In this document: in pieces, positions 22,582 to 33,570 of the stretch
Numbering within the stretch: position 1 is the first letter of the stretch
Layout: each line of letters starts with the position of its first letter
Assembly (NCBI GenBank): GCA_003991915.1
Contig: RQTK01001056.1
Coordinates: 72,723 to 136,722, forward strand
Direction: 5' to 3'
Source of the DNA: Elysia chlorotica
Taxonomy: Eukaryota > Mollusca > Gastropoda > Plakobranchidae
Length of the DNA: 64,000 bases
The notes under the pieces: model-generated
Seen by the model: only the letters and a program-made list of their open reading frames with translations
Databases searched by the model: none
What the model was told of the DNA's origin: nothing
Position numbers and translations under genes: made by a program

Positions 22582-25531
22582 TAATATATATCTCTTACTC
22601 TATCTCTATCTCTCTCCCTTTTTCTCTAACTCTCTCGCCCTCACTATCTTTTTTTGTCTTTTAAGGAATCAGAGAGAGAGAGAGATAGAGAGAGAGAGAC
22701 AGAGACAGAGACACAGAGAGAGTGAGAGACGTTTTCGTATTGCTTTGGGTTTTGTTTTTTAATTTTTTTTCTTGTGTTTTTTTTTTGTTTCAGGGGGTAG
22801 ATTTGGAGATAGATTTTGTACATGGGCATTGATACATTGAAACATCAAGCTGTGCGTGTTCTGCAGGTGCTGTTGGATATTACCTGTTAAATATTGTAGA
22901 ATTGTTCATCATAGAAGCAATTGTTACCGAAATAGTAAATTAACACTATGGCAATAGCGTCTCTATTTGACGATAATAACATTTTATGTCTAAATATTTC
23001 AAGAATAAACTTACCAGTGTCCTTGCTGGTGTCTGATTTGGACAAAGCTGACTCTTATATCGTGTTCAGTGAAGTAATACTTGTCCAAGGCATGTATTTT
23101 CTCTCCACAGAAAAGGATATGTTTGAAGTGGCGTCCGTACATCGTTAGCAATTTGGGTATATGAGATACCAAGCTTGTCAGAAATAAAAAGGAAAAAATG
23201 GAGAAGATGGAAGTGAATGAAATTAATATATCAGTTTTCTAAAAGCTCAACCAGCTCAATTTTTCATCTTGAATATAGGTGTACAGTTATTAGTGAATTT
23301 GAAACTGGTTCTTTTCTTGGTATTGTGATAATTTAGAAACGTGCGTCTAAAATTACTATTAAAATATTGTGATTTCCTCTTTAATATCATATTATCATAT
23401 CATGGCAATGGAGAAGGCAGTCGTATCGATGATAATGAAGACGACGAGGATACAGAGACTACGACGACCATGTAAAGAGTGGAAAAGTGAAGGGGGGTAG
23501 GCATACAATCTCAGAAACTTACTATGGGAAGTTGAAGACCACGATGAGAAGAATGTCATCAAACTTGAATTTTTGGGGTACAGTCGGTTTGTATGTCGTG
23601 TTGACACTGCGACATAGGCTGGTAAACTCGTTTTCGGGGGGTGCTATTCCTCTTTCGCTGTTGATTATGTCTAGAATATCTATTGGCGTTTCATTATTTT
23701 CTTTTAATTTTATTTCACTGGCACCTCGCTCATAAATCCTTTTTAATTCACTGTCTTCGTTGTTATACATAACGTTACTGTCATTATGTCCGCTTTTACC
23801 TCTAAATTCATCATGTGTTTCTTCTTCAGATTTATCTCTTTTATGAAAAGTTCCATGGAGAATTTCGTATGGCTTTGATTTGGGTGGAGAAAATATCGTT
23901 GGAATTCCCCATCTTTTCTGTAAAAGTTTATTTTTAGTAAATGGTACGCGTTTGGGAAATGTGTATCCAATATAATCCAAAGTTTTAAACCAGTGAACCA
24001 ATGTCTTCCTGATAATTTCAGATTCGTAGCCAGAACCTGTGAATATACCGTCGATAAGTTCTAGAGCGCAATGATAAAATGACAAGTTGTTGTAGGTGCA
24101 TGTTTTCTTGGAGAGTCCTGAGGTAAATGCCGCATCCAGTTCTATATCTGGAACTTCAGAATTTTCGCAATGCGAAATATCCCAGGACGGTTTCAGTAAA
24201 TGACTCGATTGCTTGGTATCAGAAATGGGACGGCTGATGATGAGGTGGTGTTCTGTTTCCCACAATAACCTTTGAAGAAAAGCTGAGAGATGCCATTGTA
24301 ACAGTGGTGCGGGTAGGTTGGCATGGTGGATGATTGATAGCCAGAAGAGATCGCGATGAAGGAGAACGTCGCTGAACGTTACAGCTGCGTAAGTTCCAGG
24401 CATAACCACCACCGCCGGAGACATTTCTGCAGGCTGACAGTTGAGGTATAGAAAGAAATAATTACATGCCTTTTATACATAAATTGGTTACGAGTGTATT
24501 GTTTCTTTAATGTTGCTGGGTTCTTATTGTTGTCGTCGTTGTTGCTGTTCTTATAGTTGCTTTTGTTGTTGTTGTTGTAGAAAAGAAAACAAAAAACAAC
24601 AACAACAACAACATACAACAACAAAACAACACAACAACAACAAAACGACAACAACAGCAACAACAACACACAAAAACCAACAAAAAAAAAAAGCAAGTTA
24701 AAATTATTATAAAGCNNNNNNNNGCGCTTATAATGTGTGTATGTTTTCTAAATGTTTACAATAAATTTTTCGAGTAAAATAGTACATCTACCATTTCTTC
24801 TAAAATAATGAAAACTGGTAGGTATTATTTTTCCAATTGCGCACAAAATAAACAAATTAATTTCAAATCCAATCTTATCTTTTCTGTTACATAACACGGA
24901 ATATGGGTGTAGCGAAGGAGATGAGATTGGAATATTGTGTGTATAATATGATCGCCACTTCTAGGTTAAATATAGCATTAAAATGAGACATTGTACTTCT
25001 TCAAACATTGTCCTGATAATGATACTCGTATTCTAGTATTTTATATTTCTACCTATGCCGAAAATTACTTTGAAAACCTTTCACAACCCACAACGAAAAA
25101 AATATTCGGGTAATGATATCAATTTGCTTTGTTTATCCTTCCATATCGTAAATTGCCACAGTTTATCTTTTAAGTACAAAATCGATGGCTTCTGTCACGG
25201 CAAATCTTACCCCACAATTGCTATGATGTGGCACCGCCCGCGCACTCAGGGGCGATACTTTCCTCACAACATAGAAATTTGAGTCACTGTTCTTGTCGGA
25301 CTGCTTTTCGTTATAAGTGGGACCTTGGTGACGTGGTTTCAAAATCCCTGGTCTGCAATACACCATACCTGAAAGAATAATAAACCAGCGTCTGTTATGG
25401 TCACATTATTTTATATAGATCAAAGTAATACTCTCGTTAGTTCCGTGTCCTCATCTCTTTCTGTAGAGCTTCAGTAACGGCTTTCGAAGCACGCTTCTGT
25501 CTCTGTTTCTGCCTCTCTGTCGCTCTGTCTC

Positions 25532-25599
<68 letters not shown>

Positions 25600-26027
25600 A
25601 CATGTTCTCAAAGATTGAATAAAGCCAAAAAGTTTTGAACCTTAGTTGAATACCAAATATTAATTTTCATAGACTTATAAACTCACAAGCAAAAGGAAAA
25701 AAGCTAAGACACCCCCTCTCCCCCCAAAAAACCCATAAAAACAAGCGAAGAAAAGATACATTGCCCAAAGATCGCAATCGTATCGCATAATTCCCCACCG
25801 GTTGAGTTGTTTTAATTATAAAGAGACCGGTTGCGACGGAAGTACAAGTACTGCTATTTCCGCTTCGTCTCTGTGTGGCAGCACGTAAAATTATCAGACC
25901 TTAGTGTTGTGACCCTTCCTTGATATAGCCTAGCTGCTGCTCATGTAGGGTACTAAGAAGTCAACTAACAAAACAACAGTTAAATCACTTGCTTTTCCTA
26001 TGAAATGTATATAATATATATACTCTC

Positions 26028-26097
<70 letters not shown>

Positions 26098-27688
26098 TCT
26101 CCATTACTGATAGTATGTTGCTAGGATGATCATTTAACATAACAATGTGTTGATAAACAATTATTAGAAGTACATTCAAAAATTATTTGAATCAATATCA
26201 TTTGGTTTTTATAGTCACAGTTATAAAACATGCTAATAGAATGCGAAAGCAATACTTATCATTACCGTATTGATCTGATGTGCTAGATATCTTTGAGATA
26301 TCTATCATTTGATGTGGATGCATCTCTCGTTTTGTTGCAAAGATCCATGAAGCTCCTTGAAGGACTGCTTGAAAAAATGCCAAAGACGTGGTACGATCCA
26401 CGTCTATATCTTTAAGTAACTTTTCTAGTCCTGCATGTTTTGTCATCAAGTACCTGGATGAAGTAGGGTTTAACATACTGTTACCTTTATAGTCTAAAGT
26501 GAAATGAAAGCATAATTATTTTCTCAGAGCATGAAAGAGAAAAAAACTTAAAATAAAATTATTTTTTATTACAGTATTGTGAAAAATATATGGCGGTAAA
26601 ACAAAGTTAGTGACATAATGGTAAAGGGGATGTTGGTGGCCATGGTGATAATGATGATGGTGATAATGCTGGAGAGGTGAAAGAGGAAGAAGGAAGGGGG
26701 ATGATGACGATGACGATGACAACGAAGACACCGATGATGGCGATTTTTCCAGTAAATTATTAATTTAAAAAAGCATGCACCCCATGAAAACACGTTTTTT
26801 TTACCGAAAGTTATTTGAAGGAACATAATCACCCATTAGTGTATTACCAGAACATACTGTGTTTAAATATCAGCAGCATTAGCGGAGTAAAGGTAAGTCT
26901 GATTATAATGTGTGTGCTAACCTGTCAGGGTCCAAACTTATTTCCCACCATTTGAGTGGAGCCGAAGTAAGATTTAATGTTTCAGCGCCTACACGTTTAT
27001 CTGCATTCCTCTCACATCTCTCACATATGATCCAGAATCTACATTTTGAGGTAAAACGTAATATAAAATGAATATATTATCAAACAGTACATACTTGAAC
27101 TTAAAACATGTGGCTGAGAAAAAAGCAATAAGAGCGTTTTAAATTTAAAAAAAAAAAAAGCGTTCCGCACAGGAAATAGAAAATGTCGATGTGCATAATA
27201 TTTCTGTTTCTGCCTCTATATCTGAAAACTCGTTTCAGTAAAAAATTTCCCATTCACCAACAGTGAGGCAATGAGAACTTTTTACAATATAAGATTATCT
27301 GTTAAGATAAAACTCAATAAGAATATAACTTGATGTGCACTCTCGTGTGCTTGTTATTATTATGATGTTTCTTATTATTAAATTTCCCTCACGTATGCCA
27401 TGGCACACTTTATTCATTTCTTTGGAACTCATTTAAGGGAAGTTCAATTCCAATGAAAATAAAAATCACTTTTACTTACCTGTAAGAAGGCGTAGTAAAA
27501 GTTAGGTCTTTCGATTCAGGGTCAGTAGATCTTTGAAAACTTACCAAATGAATAAATATGACTGTACTGGCTGAAAAGAGTAGCAAGCTTACCATATAAG
27601 TTCTCAAACTTCGTTTATTTTTCCTCTTCACAATGCCTAAGTGTGAAAGTGAATGCATATGCCTTACTTCTCTGATGACTTTGCCCAT
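20099..27688 (-). CDS. STELLO/DUF288-like glycosyltransferase-family protein, type II membrane
   Basis: Ten exons on the minus strand join in phase to 810 aa: 27688-27480, 27038-26922, 26453-26266, 25368-25211, 24433-23523, 23173-23015, 22375-22276, 21729-21541, 21009-20870, 20360-20099. The N-terminus has a basic region, then one hydrophobic helix (about residues 30-50), the plan of a Golgi type II enzyme. The family call rests on blocks I recall from STELLO/DUF288 proteins: MPGTYAAVTFSDVL (about 235-248), QRLLWE (278-283), a VVFNFPY...IPKLLTMYG block at the exon 5/6 junction, GYNTSGFLQISDDLLLNVWNL (593-613) and RLPDI. Plant STELLO proteins act in the Golgi in cellulose synthase complex assembly; the animal role is unknown. 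Possible N-glycosylation sites (NLT, NLS, NET, NTT) fit a lumenal domain. An in-frame TAG just upstream supports the start. Confidence 0.75.
22529..22735. repeat. (CT)n then (GA)n inverted microsatellite pair
   Basis: CT-rich tract at 22529-22580 and GA-rich tract at about 22671-22735, separated by some 90 bases. Being mutually complementary, they could form a long imperfect hairpin in the STELLO-like pre-mRNA intron between exons 6 and 7. Confidence 0.85.
23523..24433 (-). CDS. Large fifth exon of the STELLO-like gene
   Basis: 911 bases, about 304 residues, from PAEMSPAVVV to the VVFNFP motif; acceptor CTGTCAG and donor ATA|GTAAGT. The first 60 residues hold the conserved FSDVL and QRLLWE blocks. 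The middle, about residues 380-460, is hydrophilic, rich in Lys, Glu and Asn, and looks like a poorly conserved linker. The last part returns to family-like sequence that continues across the splice into exon 6. Confidence 0.85.
24525..24682. repeat. (GTT)n / (AAC)n inverted microsatellite
   Basis: GTT-type repeats up to about 24579 are followed within 20 bases by AAC-type repeats to about 24682, making a palindromic array. It sits in the intron just upstream of exon 5 of the minus-strand gene, close to an 8-base gap at 24716-24723. Confidence 0.9.
24716..24723. other. Assembly gap (8 N)
   Basis: Eight N bases just beyond a palindromic trinucleotide repeat, within an intron of the STELLO-like gene. 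Confidence 1.
25535..25597. repeat. (CT)n microsatellite
   Basis: CT dinucleotide array in the intron between exons 3 and 4 of the STELLO-like gene. Confidence 0.95.
25860..25955 (+). mobile_element. SINE 3'-part fragment
   Basis: CTCTGTGTGGCAGCACGTAA, TATCAGACCTTAGTGTTG and CCTTGATATAGCCTAGCTGC match, with divergence, the body of the tRNA-derived SINE at 57167-57448 (TGTGTGGCAGCA, GCCAGATGTCAGTCTTGGGG, ATATAGCCTATATAGTGCTG). The tRNA-like head is missing. It lies in an intron of the STELLO-like gene. Confidence 0.65.
26021..26102. repeat. (CT)n microsatellite
   Basis: CT dinucleotide array in the intron between exons 3 and 4 of the STELLO-like gene, about 430 bases from a similar array at 25535. 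Confidence 0.95.
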
Positions 27689-28298
27689 ATCAATAGGCTA
27701 TAATTTTATTGAATTAATAACATGAAAATGTTATAATGCATTGCTTCTCTTTAGAAGATAAAATATTTAGCTGTTCAAACACAATGCTACATTTTATAAC
27801 ACAAGCATACTAAGATAATGTGTTTATACTTATTGATTCAATTATCAGACACATTAATATCCAAGTTTGTATCTAGACTGCATAGGCGAAAAACAATAGC
27901 AAAAGAGGCCCTAAATTCTGAGCACACCCGTGCTTTTCCGACGTTACCCGATCTTAGATGGCAGAATTATAGAAAAGGGATACACCGTTCAAATCTGTGG
28001 GTCATACTATCAGATTGCCCATTCAACAAAACACGAAATGCGACAGATGTGGTTCAGATGGTCTCAAAGTACAGTTTAAATCTATCACGCATCGCCCAAG
28101 ATGTAACTTTCTAACACCTAACTAGGCAAAACATTTAAGAAACTACAAAACGTCACAACTGGGCAGTTGACTCCCCGTGGTGACTGACGCATATGTTGGT
28201 TGGCTGGATTTAAGCTATAGAGTCCATTTACAAATCCATGATTTACACCCGTAGGCTATTCCCAAACTGTTGTTATTAAGTTACTTCCGGTGTTGTGA

Positions 28299-28437
28299 TT
28301 TTGTTGTTGTTTTTGTCGCCGTCGTCGTTGTTGTCGTCGTTGTTGCTGTTGCTGTTGTTGTTGTTGTTGTTGTTGTTTTGTTGATGTTGTTGTTGTTGTT
28401 AATACTGTTGTTACTGTTGCGGTTGTTGTTTTTGCTG
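28299..28437. repeat. (GTT)n microsatellite
   Basis: GTT-rich trinucleotide array with GTC and GCT variants. It gives a Val/Leu-rich frame that is not a gene. Confidence 0.93.
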
Positions 28438-31400
28438 TTACACTTGCTGCCGCTTGGGTTACTATAATTATACCTTTTATACTTTACTTATGTCGTTTTT
28501 CTTTGATAGTGTTGCCTTTACTACTGCTATTGCGCGTTGTGAGTGTTGCACTTGTGTCTGTTGCTGTTTGTTGACTTTCTTATATTTTTCCCTCAACTAT
28601 TAATAGGGAGGAATGCTAGTTGAGAAATGACGTCTGTTGTCTAATGGGTTTCTTACTCTCTTTTGATTTCTTATGTCCCTTAAGTACTGGCTCTTTCCCG
28701 TCTGCTTCTTTATCCCCCACCCCGTCACTCTGTCACTCTCTCTTTAAATGTTGTGCATACACTTCACTTTTAACAAACCTATTTTATGCACAGTTTTATG
28801 CTTTTACCATTTAGAGAGATAAAGGAGTCGCCGGTGCTCCGTCTTAGCACATTATGGGCACAATATAGCCATTACTGTGCTACCAAACTCTTTCTCTTTA
28901 TCTCTGTCTGTCTGTCTGTCTGTTGGTCTCTGTCTCTGTTACTATCCTTGTCTGTCTGTCTCTGTCTCTGTCTCTGTCTCTGTCTCTGTATCTGTCTCGC
29001 GCTATCGACTGACTTCCTACCCCAGTCATTATTTCTTATGACCAGAGAAAGCGAACATAAACTTTTAAGTAGTTTAATGGTTTACTATCTCTTCGGTTTC
29101 CATTGAGATTCAAAATACAACGATGGGATCACAGAGCGGGATAACCTACTTGATATTGCCACTGACCCAAACAGTAGAAAAAAAAACGCAGCCGACCAGT
29201 CTGGGATCGAACCTACAACTTTCCTATTAGAGGCAGTGCCCTAATTAATTTCCCTCTTCTCCATACGCTCACTTGTCTATTGATCACTCTAGGTTTATAT
29301 CAAAGACAAATTAACATATTTTGTGTTTTGCAAAATTGAATTGAACATAATTTGAATTTGAAAAACAAAAAATATGTATGAATGTTTCTTGCGGCAAAAC
29401 GAGATAAACGCCCTATTCAACAGTTCTGGGTAACCACAACCCCTCCATTTCATTGGATAATTAGAAGGCAAACATGAAAAGTTAACATGTCAAAACGCGA
29501 TAAGACCTATTGAAAAAAAAAACTACTGTCAAAAGCATTTTTTTTTCAAAAAGTTCACATCAAGAAAACCCGAATTCGAATATCTACAAATTTTATAGTC
29601 AAAATGGACATATCTCATTTTGCTGCGAAACTGTTCAATTGCAAAAATGTCTAGGCGTCTGTGGACCAAACCTGGATGTAATCAAAGCTGTTAATAATAT
29701 TGAATTTGAGCAGAGATATATATGCCAAAGAAGAAAAAGATCGCGTTCTTCTTTCTCACGGTAACTCCAAGGGCCTACCGTGAGGTCACGTGACGCGGAT
29801 CGTTTTGTAAAGGTCTGCCTCATCCAACTTTAGGACAAACCCGCCGCTCATACTATAGTGTATTGCATTGGGTTGAAGATAAAGACATATAGTCAAGCGC
29901 AGGTGCTTAGTTTGTCCACTTACTAAATGAAACAAACATTTAATATTAATGATAAGCATGACATATTATTATGTTTAGGTATATTATTCAACTAGGTCTA
30001 CACTTGAACAGCACATAAGCAACCCTTTAAAAAAACAACAAATGGTATAACATGTGCTTCCTTGGTTTGTATTGTTGGGCTGACTTAGGTTAGATTATCA
30101 CTACCGTATAAAATTATCACTATTTGTATAATGCAAGTTTTTATAGCTCATAACTATAGGTAATTGAATACCTAGATCATGTTCCAAATTTAAACTTATT
30201 CATTTTATACTGATGAGATCTTTTTAATGATGGTACCAATGTAGACAGAAATGCGAGAGAAAATTGGGGGTGGGAGAGAAAGAGTAGGGCCTATTCGTTT
30301 TCAAGACATGTCTCCGTTCAGCCTGGTTCCAGCATAGAAAGCTAACTTCCTCTGGCCTTTTAGACGAGTACAATCACAGATTTCTAATAATAGTAACCTG
30401 TGAGTACAATACCTCTATTGATCACTCTTACTTATTGTATTATGGGATCAACAAGAAATGGATAATGTTGAAACACTTTTGTTACGGAAAGTTTTGTTTT
30501 CATTGGAGGGACTTGACTCAATTTTACATGGCAAATCAACTAAAAATAGTTTAAATACTCGATTCTTTTCTGTCATAAAATATGGATAAGAACTGAAAGA
30601 TAACTTAAGTCTTTAAAATTAAAACTTTTTAAATTATACCAAAACAAAAATACGCATGTACTTGAAACCAAGTTTCTATTAGTATTACACATAGAAATAA
30701 ATGAATGCTATCATTTCAAGCTTAAGGATATCGCAGATTGTATTTTTGTTAACTACTCTTTAGTCGCCATGTATCGATTATTACTTTAATGGCGGCTGGT
30801 GGTACTACATTCGAATGTTTACTAAATGCTGTTCTGCAATTAGACAAAATTGGTGTTTTATTAATGAAATTTATTAAGAAAAGCTAAAGTAGAGGGTAAG
30901 TTTAAATTGAAAAAAATGGACTTAGATTTAAGTCTAGATCTAGAGGTACAGTGCCACGTATTAAAATAGGAACGAATCGAAGCAAAATGAAAATTTCGGC
31001 GTGAGGGCAAGACTAATTTCTTTTCTATCTTCAAGACAATTTAAATCTATTCTAGATCTAGAGATCTGATCTATGATTCTTAATGTTTATCGGTACAGTT
31101 TTCTTTACGTTTGATATATCTAGTCCATTTTTGGCTGATGGTAGATGCAGTTTGCTTTTAAAATGAAGCCGAACTTCTCCACAACGAACTGTGCTGCAGC
31201 AGCACTCATTTCATGATATTGATAGACACTGCGCACTAAGTACTTTGGGTCTTTGCTTTGATGGGAACACAGGGCAGTGGACAGTGCGCAGCACACATAA
31301 GAAGGCGTTACAGCTGAGTACTTAGATCTATGGGAAGCGCTGGTTAAACATCGATAGATAGACACATCTCGCGGTTCAATGTTGAATGTAGGTTGATTTA

Positions 31401-32221
31401 ATAAACACACCGTTCCAGTGTGCTCTAGACAACTTAGAAAGATTGGAGTGCCTTTGTTTGCTGAGAGTACGTTGTTTTTTTTTAGGAGAGATACTTTGGA
31501 TAGAGTGCCCATTAAGCGGACATCAAGTCATCTCCTACTAAAGGCAAAATGTACTTTAACGATTGATCGACTTTATTTGACTATGAGATTAGAACTTAAA
31601 ATTACTGTCTTATTTATTTATTTATTTATTTATTATTTTTTTTTTTGGAAATGATTAAATTTTTGTTTCCAAATAGTGAAATACAGATTTCAGTCCTAAC
31701 ATTTTTTTAGAGACAAGAGTGGTTTATAAATAAAAAGGGATCAACCGAGGGGAACATATTTGCCTGGTGTATATATAGGCTACAGCTCACCTCGGAGTCT
31801 GACTCAACAAAATAGTTTATTGGAAGCAAAGTTTGTTTTGGAGAATTAATGTCACTAATCCAGTATACTATAGTTTGTGAGGGTTAATGTTTTGACCAGT
31901 GTTCTCATAAGAATGGGTTTAACATGTTTTGCACGAAGATTTCACAAGTTTGTTAGTATACATCATGTCGCTTACTTGAATACTCGGGAGTCCCCACTCA
32001 GACTGCTATCTGCAGCTGCACTAAAAGTGAAAAAAAGTCCATTCTGACGTCATGGATTTTGTTTCGTTTTGACTGAAAAGGCTAAGCTTTCCCACAGCGA
32101 GATCTTTCAAACAGTACCTGCATTAATTCTTAGTTGACTGACTCTTTTATGGCACATATAATATATTCTTTCCAGCTCAACTTGAAGTGTGCCCAACACC
32201 GGCACAAAGTGTGTAACAATG

Positions 32222-32332
32222 ATTACAATCTTGTTTGTAGCCACACAAAAAATTGGACTTTCAGGACTTTATCATCATAATTCAATTATCAATATATATA
32301 TATGCTTAGGATTTTTAGTTGATTGGATGAAA
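32222..32332 (+). repeat. 111 bp direct repeat, copy 1
   Basis: Starts ATTACAATCTTGTTTGTAGC and ends GTTGATTGGATGAAA. It is identical, by eye, to 32987-33097, including the embedded (AT)n run. 654 bases separate the copies. Confidence 0.9.
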
Positions 32333-32986
32333 AACTTTTTCCACAAAAATTTCCCGCTGCCAAATTTTAATATGAGGACCTATCTGGGCAGGCAAAAAAC
32401 ACCTTTTTATTAATGGCAGCCTTCTGAAAAAAATTGAGGATATTCCTAGGAGTATATTGTGCAGCAGAACATAAAAATTTAGCCTCTGAATTGCTTATTT
32501 TCTTACATGTAACGTGTTAAAAATGGACTTTATTTCATTTTGAATGAAAAATCTTCAGGTCAAGTATGAATTTTTTACAAAATATTGGATTTTTGGAACC
32601 ATATTTTACCTTCTCTTTACGTTCCAGGACACTTTTTATTTGTTTTAAGTGTGTAGAAGCAATATGGTTGCGCATTTATTCTTTAATTTTATCAATTGAC
32701 ACATTTTCCTTTTCCGTGGGCTTGGGCGAAGACGCTAGTTTATTTTCATCGCGCGCGCGCCGAAAATTTTCTAAGTCCAAAAATATTTTGAAAATTCATA
32801 ACTTCTCTCAGAATTCACTTAGAAAGATAATTTTTTCACCCAATTGCTCAGTGAAGCAAGGGCTTCATGGATATGTCCATTTTAAAGTGATTGGTTACAT
32901 TTGAAATTTTGACCTGTGGTACCTATTAAATTTTTTTAAGCTAAACCTAAAAATCCAATGGTACTTTAAGTTCAGTTACAATTTTT

Positions 32987-33097
32987 ATTACAATCTTGTT
33001 TGTAGCCACACAAAAAATTGGACTTTCAGGACTTTATCATCATAATTCAATTATCAATATATATATATGCTTAGGATTTTTAGTTGATTGGATGAAA
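32987..33097 (+). repeat. 111 bp direct repeat, copy 2
   Basis: Exact second copy of 32222-32332, about 470 bases before the first KIF4 coding exon. I see no target-site duplication or tRNA primer-binding site that would make the pair LTRs. Confidence 0.9.
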
Positions 33098-33570
33098 TCG
33101 ATTCGTATTGTAAAAGCTTTGATGTCCACCATTTATTTTAGCTTTCAGAGAAATAATTTCCCCTGGACATAACTGGTCATTATATTGAAAATATCTGTAT
33201 GCATGTACCAGGAATGGCATTCACTAGTCCAGCTAACCATATATCGATTCTTTCTCACTGTTAGGAATCCTTTTAAAGTTTTTAATTCTGATCCCCACCA
33301 TTGGCATTCCATCCTCTGCCAATTGACTGGATTTGTTTTAATTCATCAAGACCTATGCTCCTATTTTTTTGTATCCTGGCTGACTCTGTAAATTGCAACC
33401 GCTCTTAAAGGAAAACTACGAAGATTTAATAATTTGCTTGATGAAAAAAATTTTTAAACTTTCGCTACGCTTACAGAGAGTGAATAATGATGACATCTTA
33501 ATATCAATTATAAATAATAAATTAAAATTTCATACAAAATTTACATTGTCCATATCTTTATGTAGACAAA

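Larger units (their letters stand above)
27689..33565. other. Intergenic region between divergent STELLO-like and KIF4 genes
   Basis: No convincing protein-coding gene. It holds (GTT)n at about 28299-28437, (TCTG)n at about 28901-28996, a tRNA-like box in reverse at 29203-29213, AGATCTAGA-rich segments near 30920-31070, and a perfect 111-base direct repeat at 32222 and 32987. The promoters of both flanking genes must lie at its ends. Because KIF4 exon 1 starts right after an acceptor (33565), at least one non-coding KIF4 exon is expected here. I could not place it. Confidence 0.6.

Noticed and set aside
27818-28114. 98-codon plus-strand frame near the STELLO-like 5' end
   Set aside because: No recognisable domain or splice context.
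31120-31512. 130-codon minus-strand frame
   Set aside because: No recognisable motif, no matching splice partners, AT-rich surroundings. It could be a small exon of an unknown gene, but support is too weak.
32222-33097. Calling the 111-base repeats LTRs of a retrotransposon
   Set aside because: No TG...CA ends, primer-binding site, polypurine tract or target-site duplication is visible, and the inside is too short for coding.
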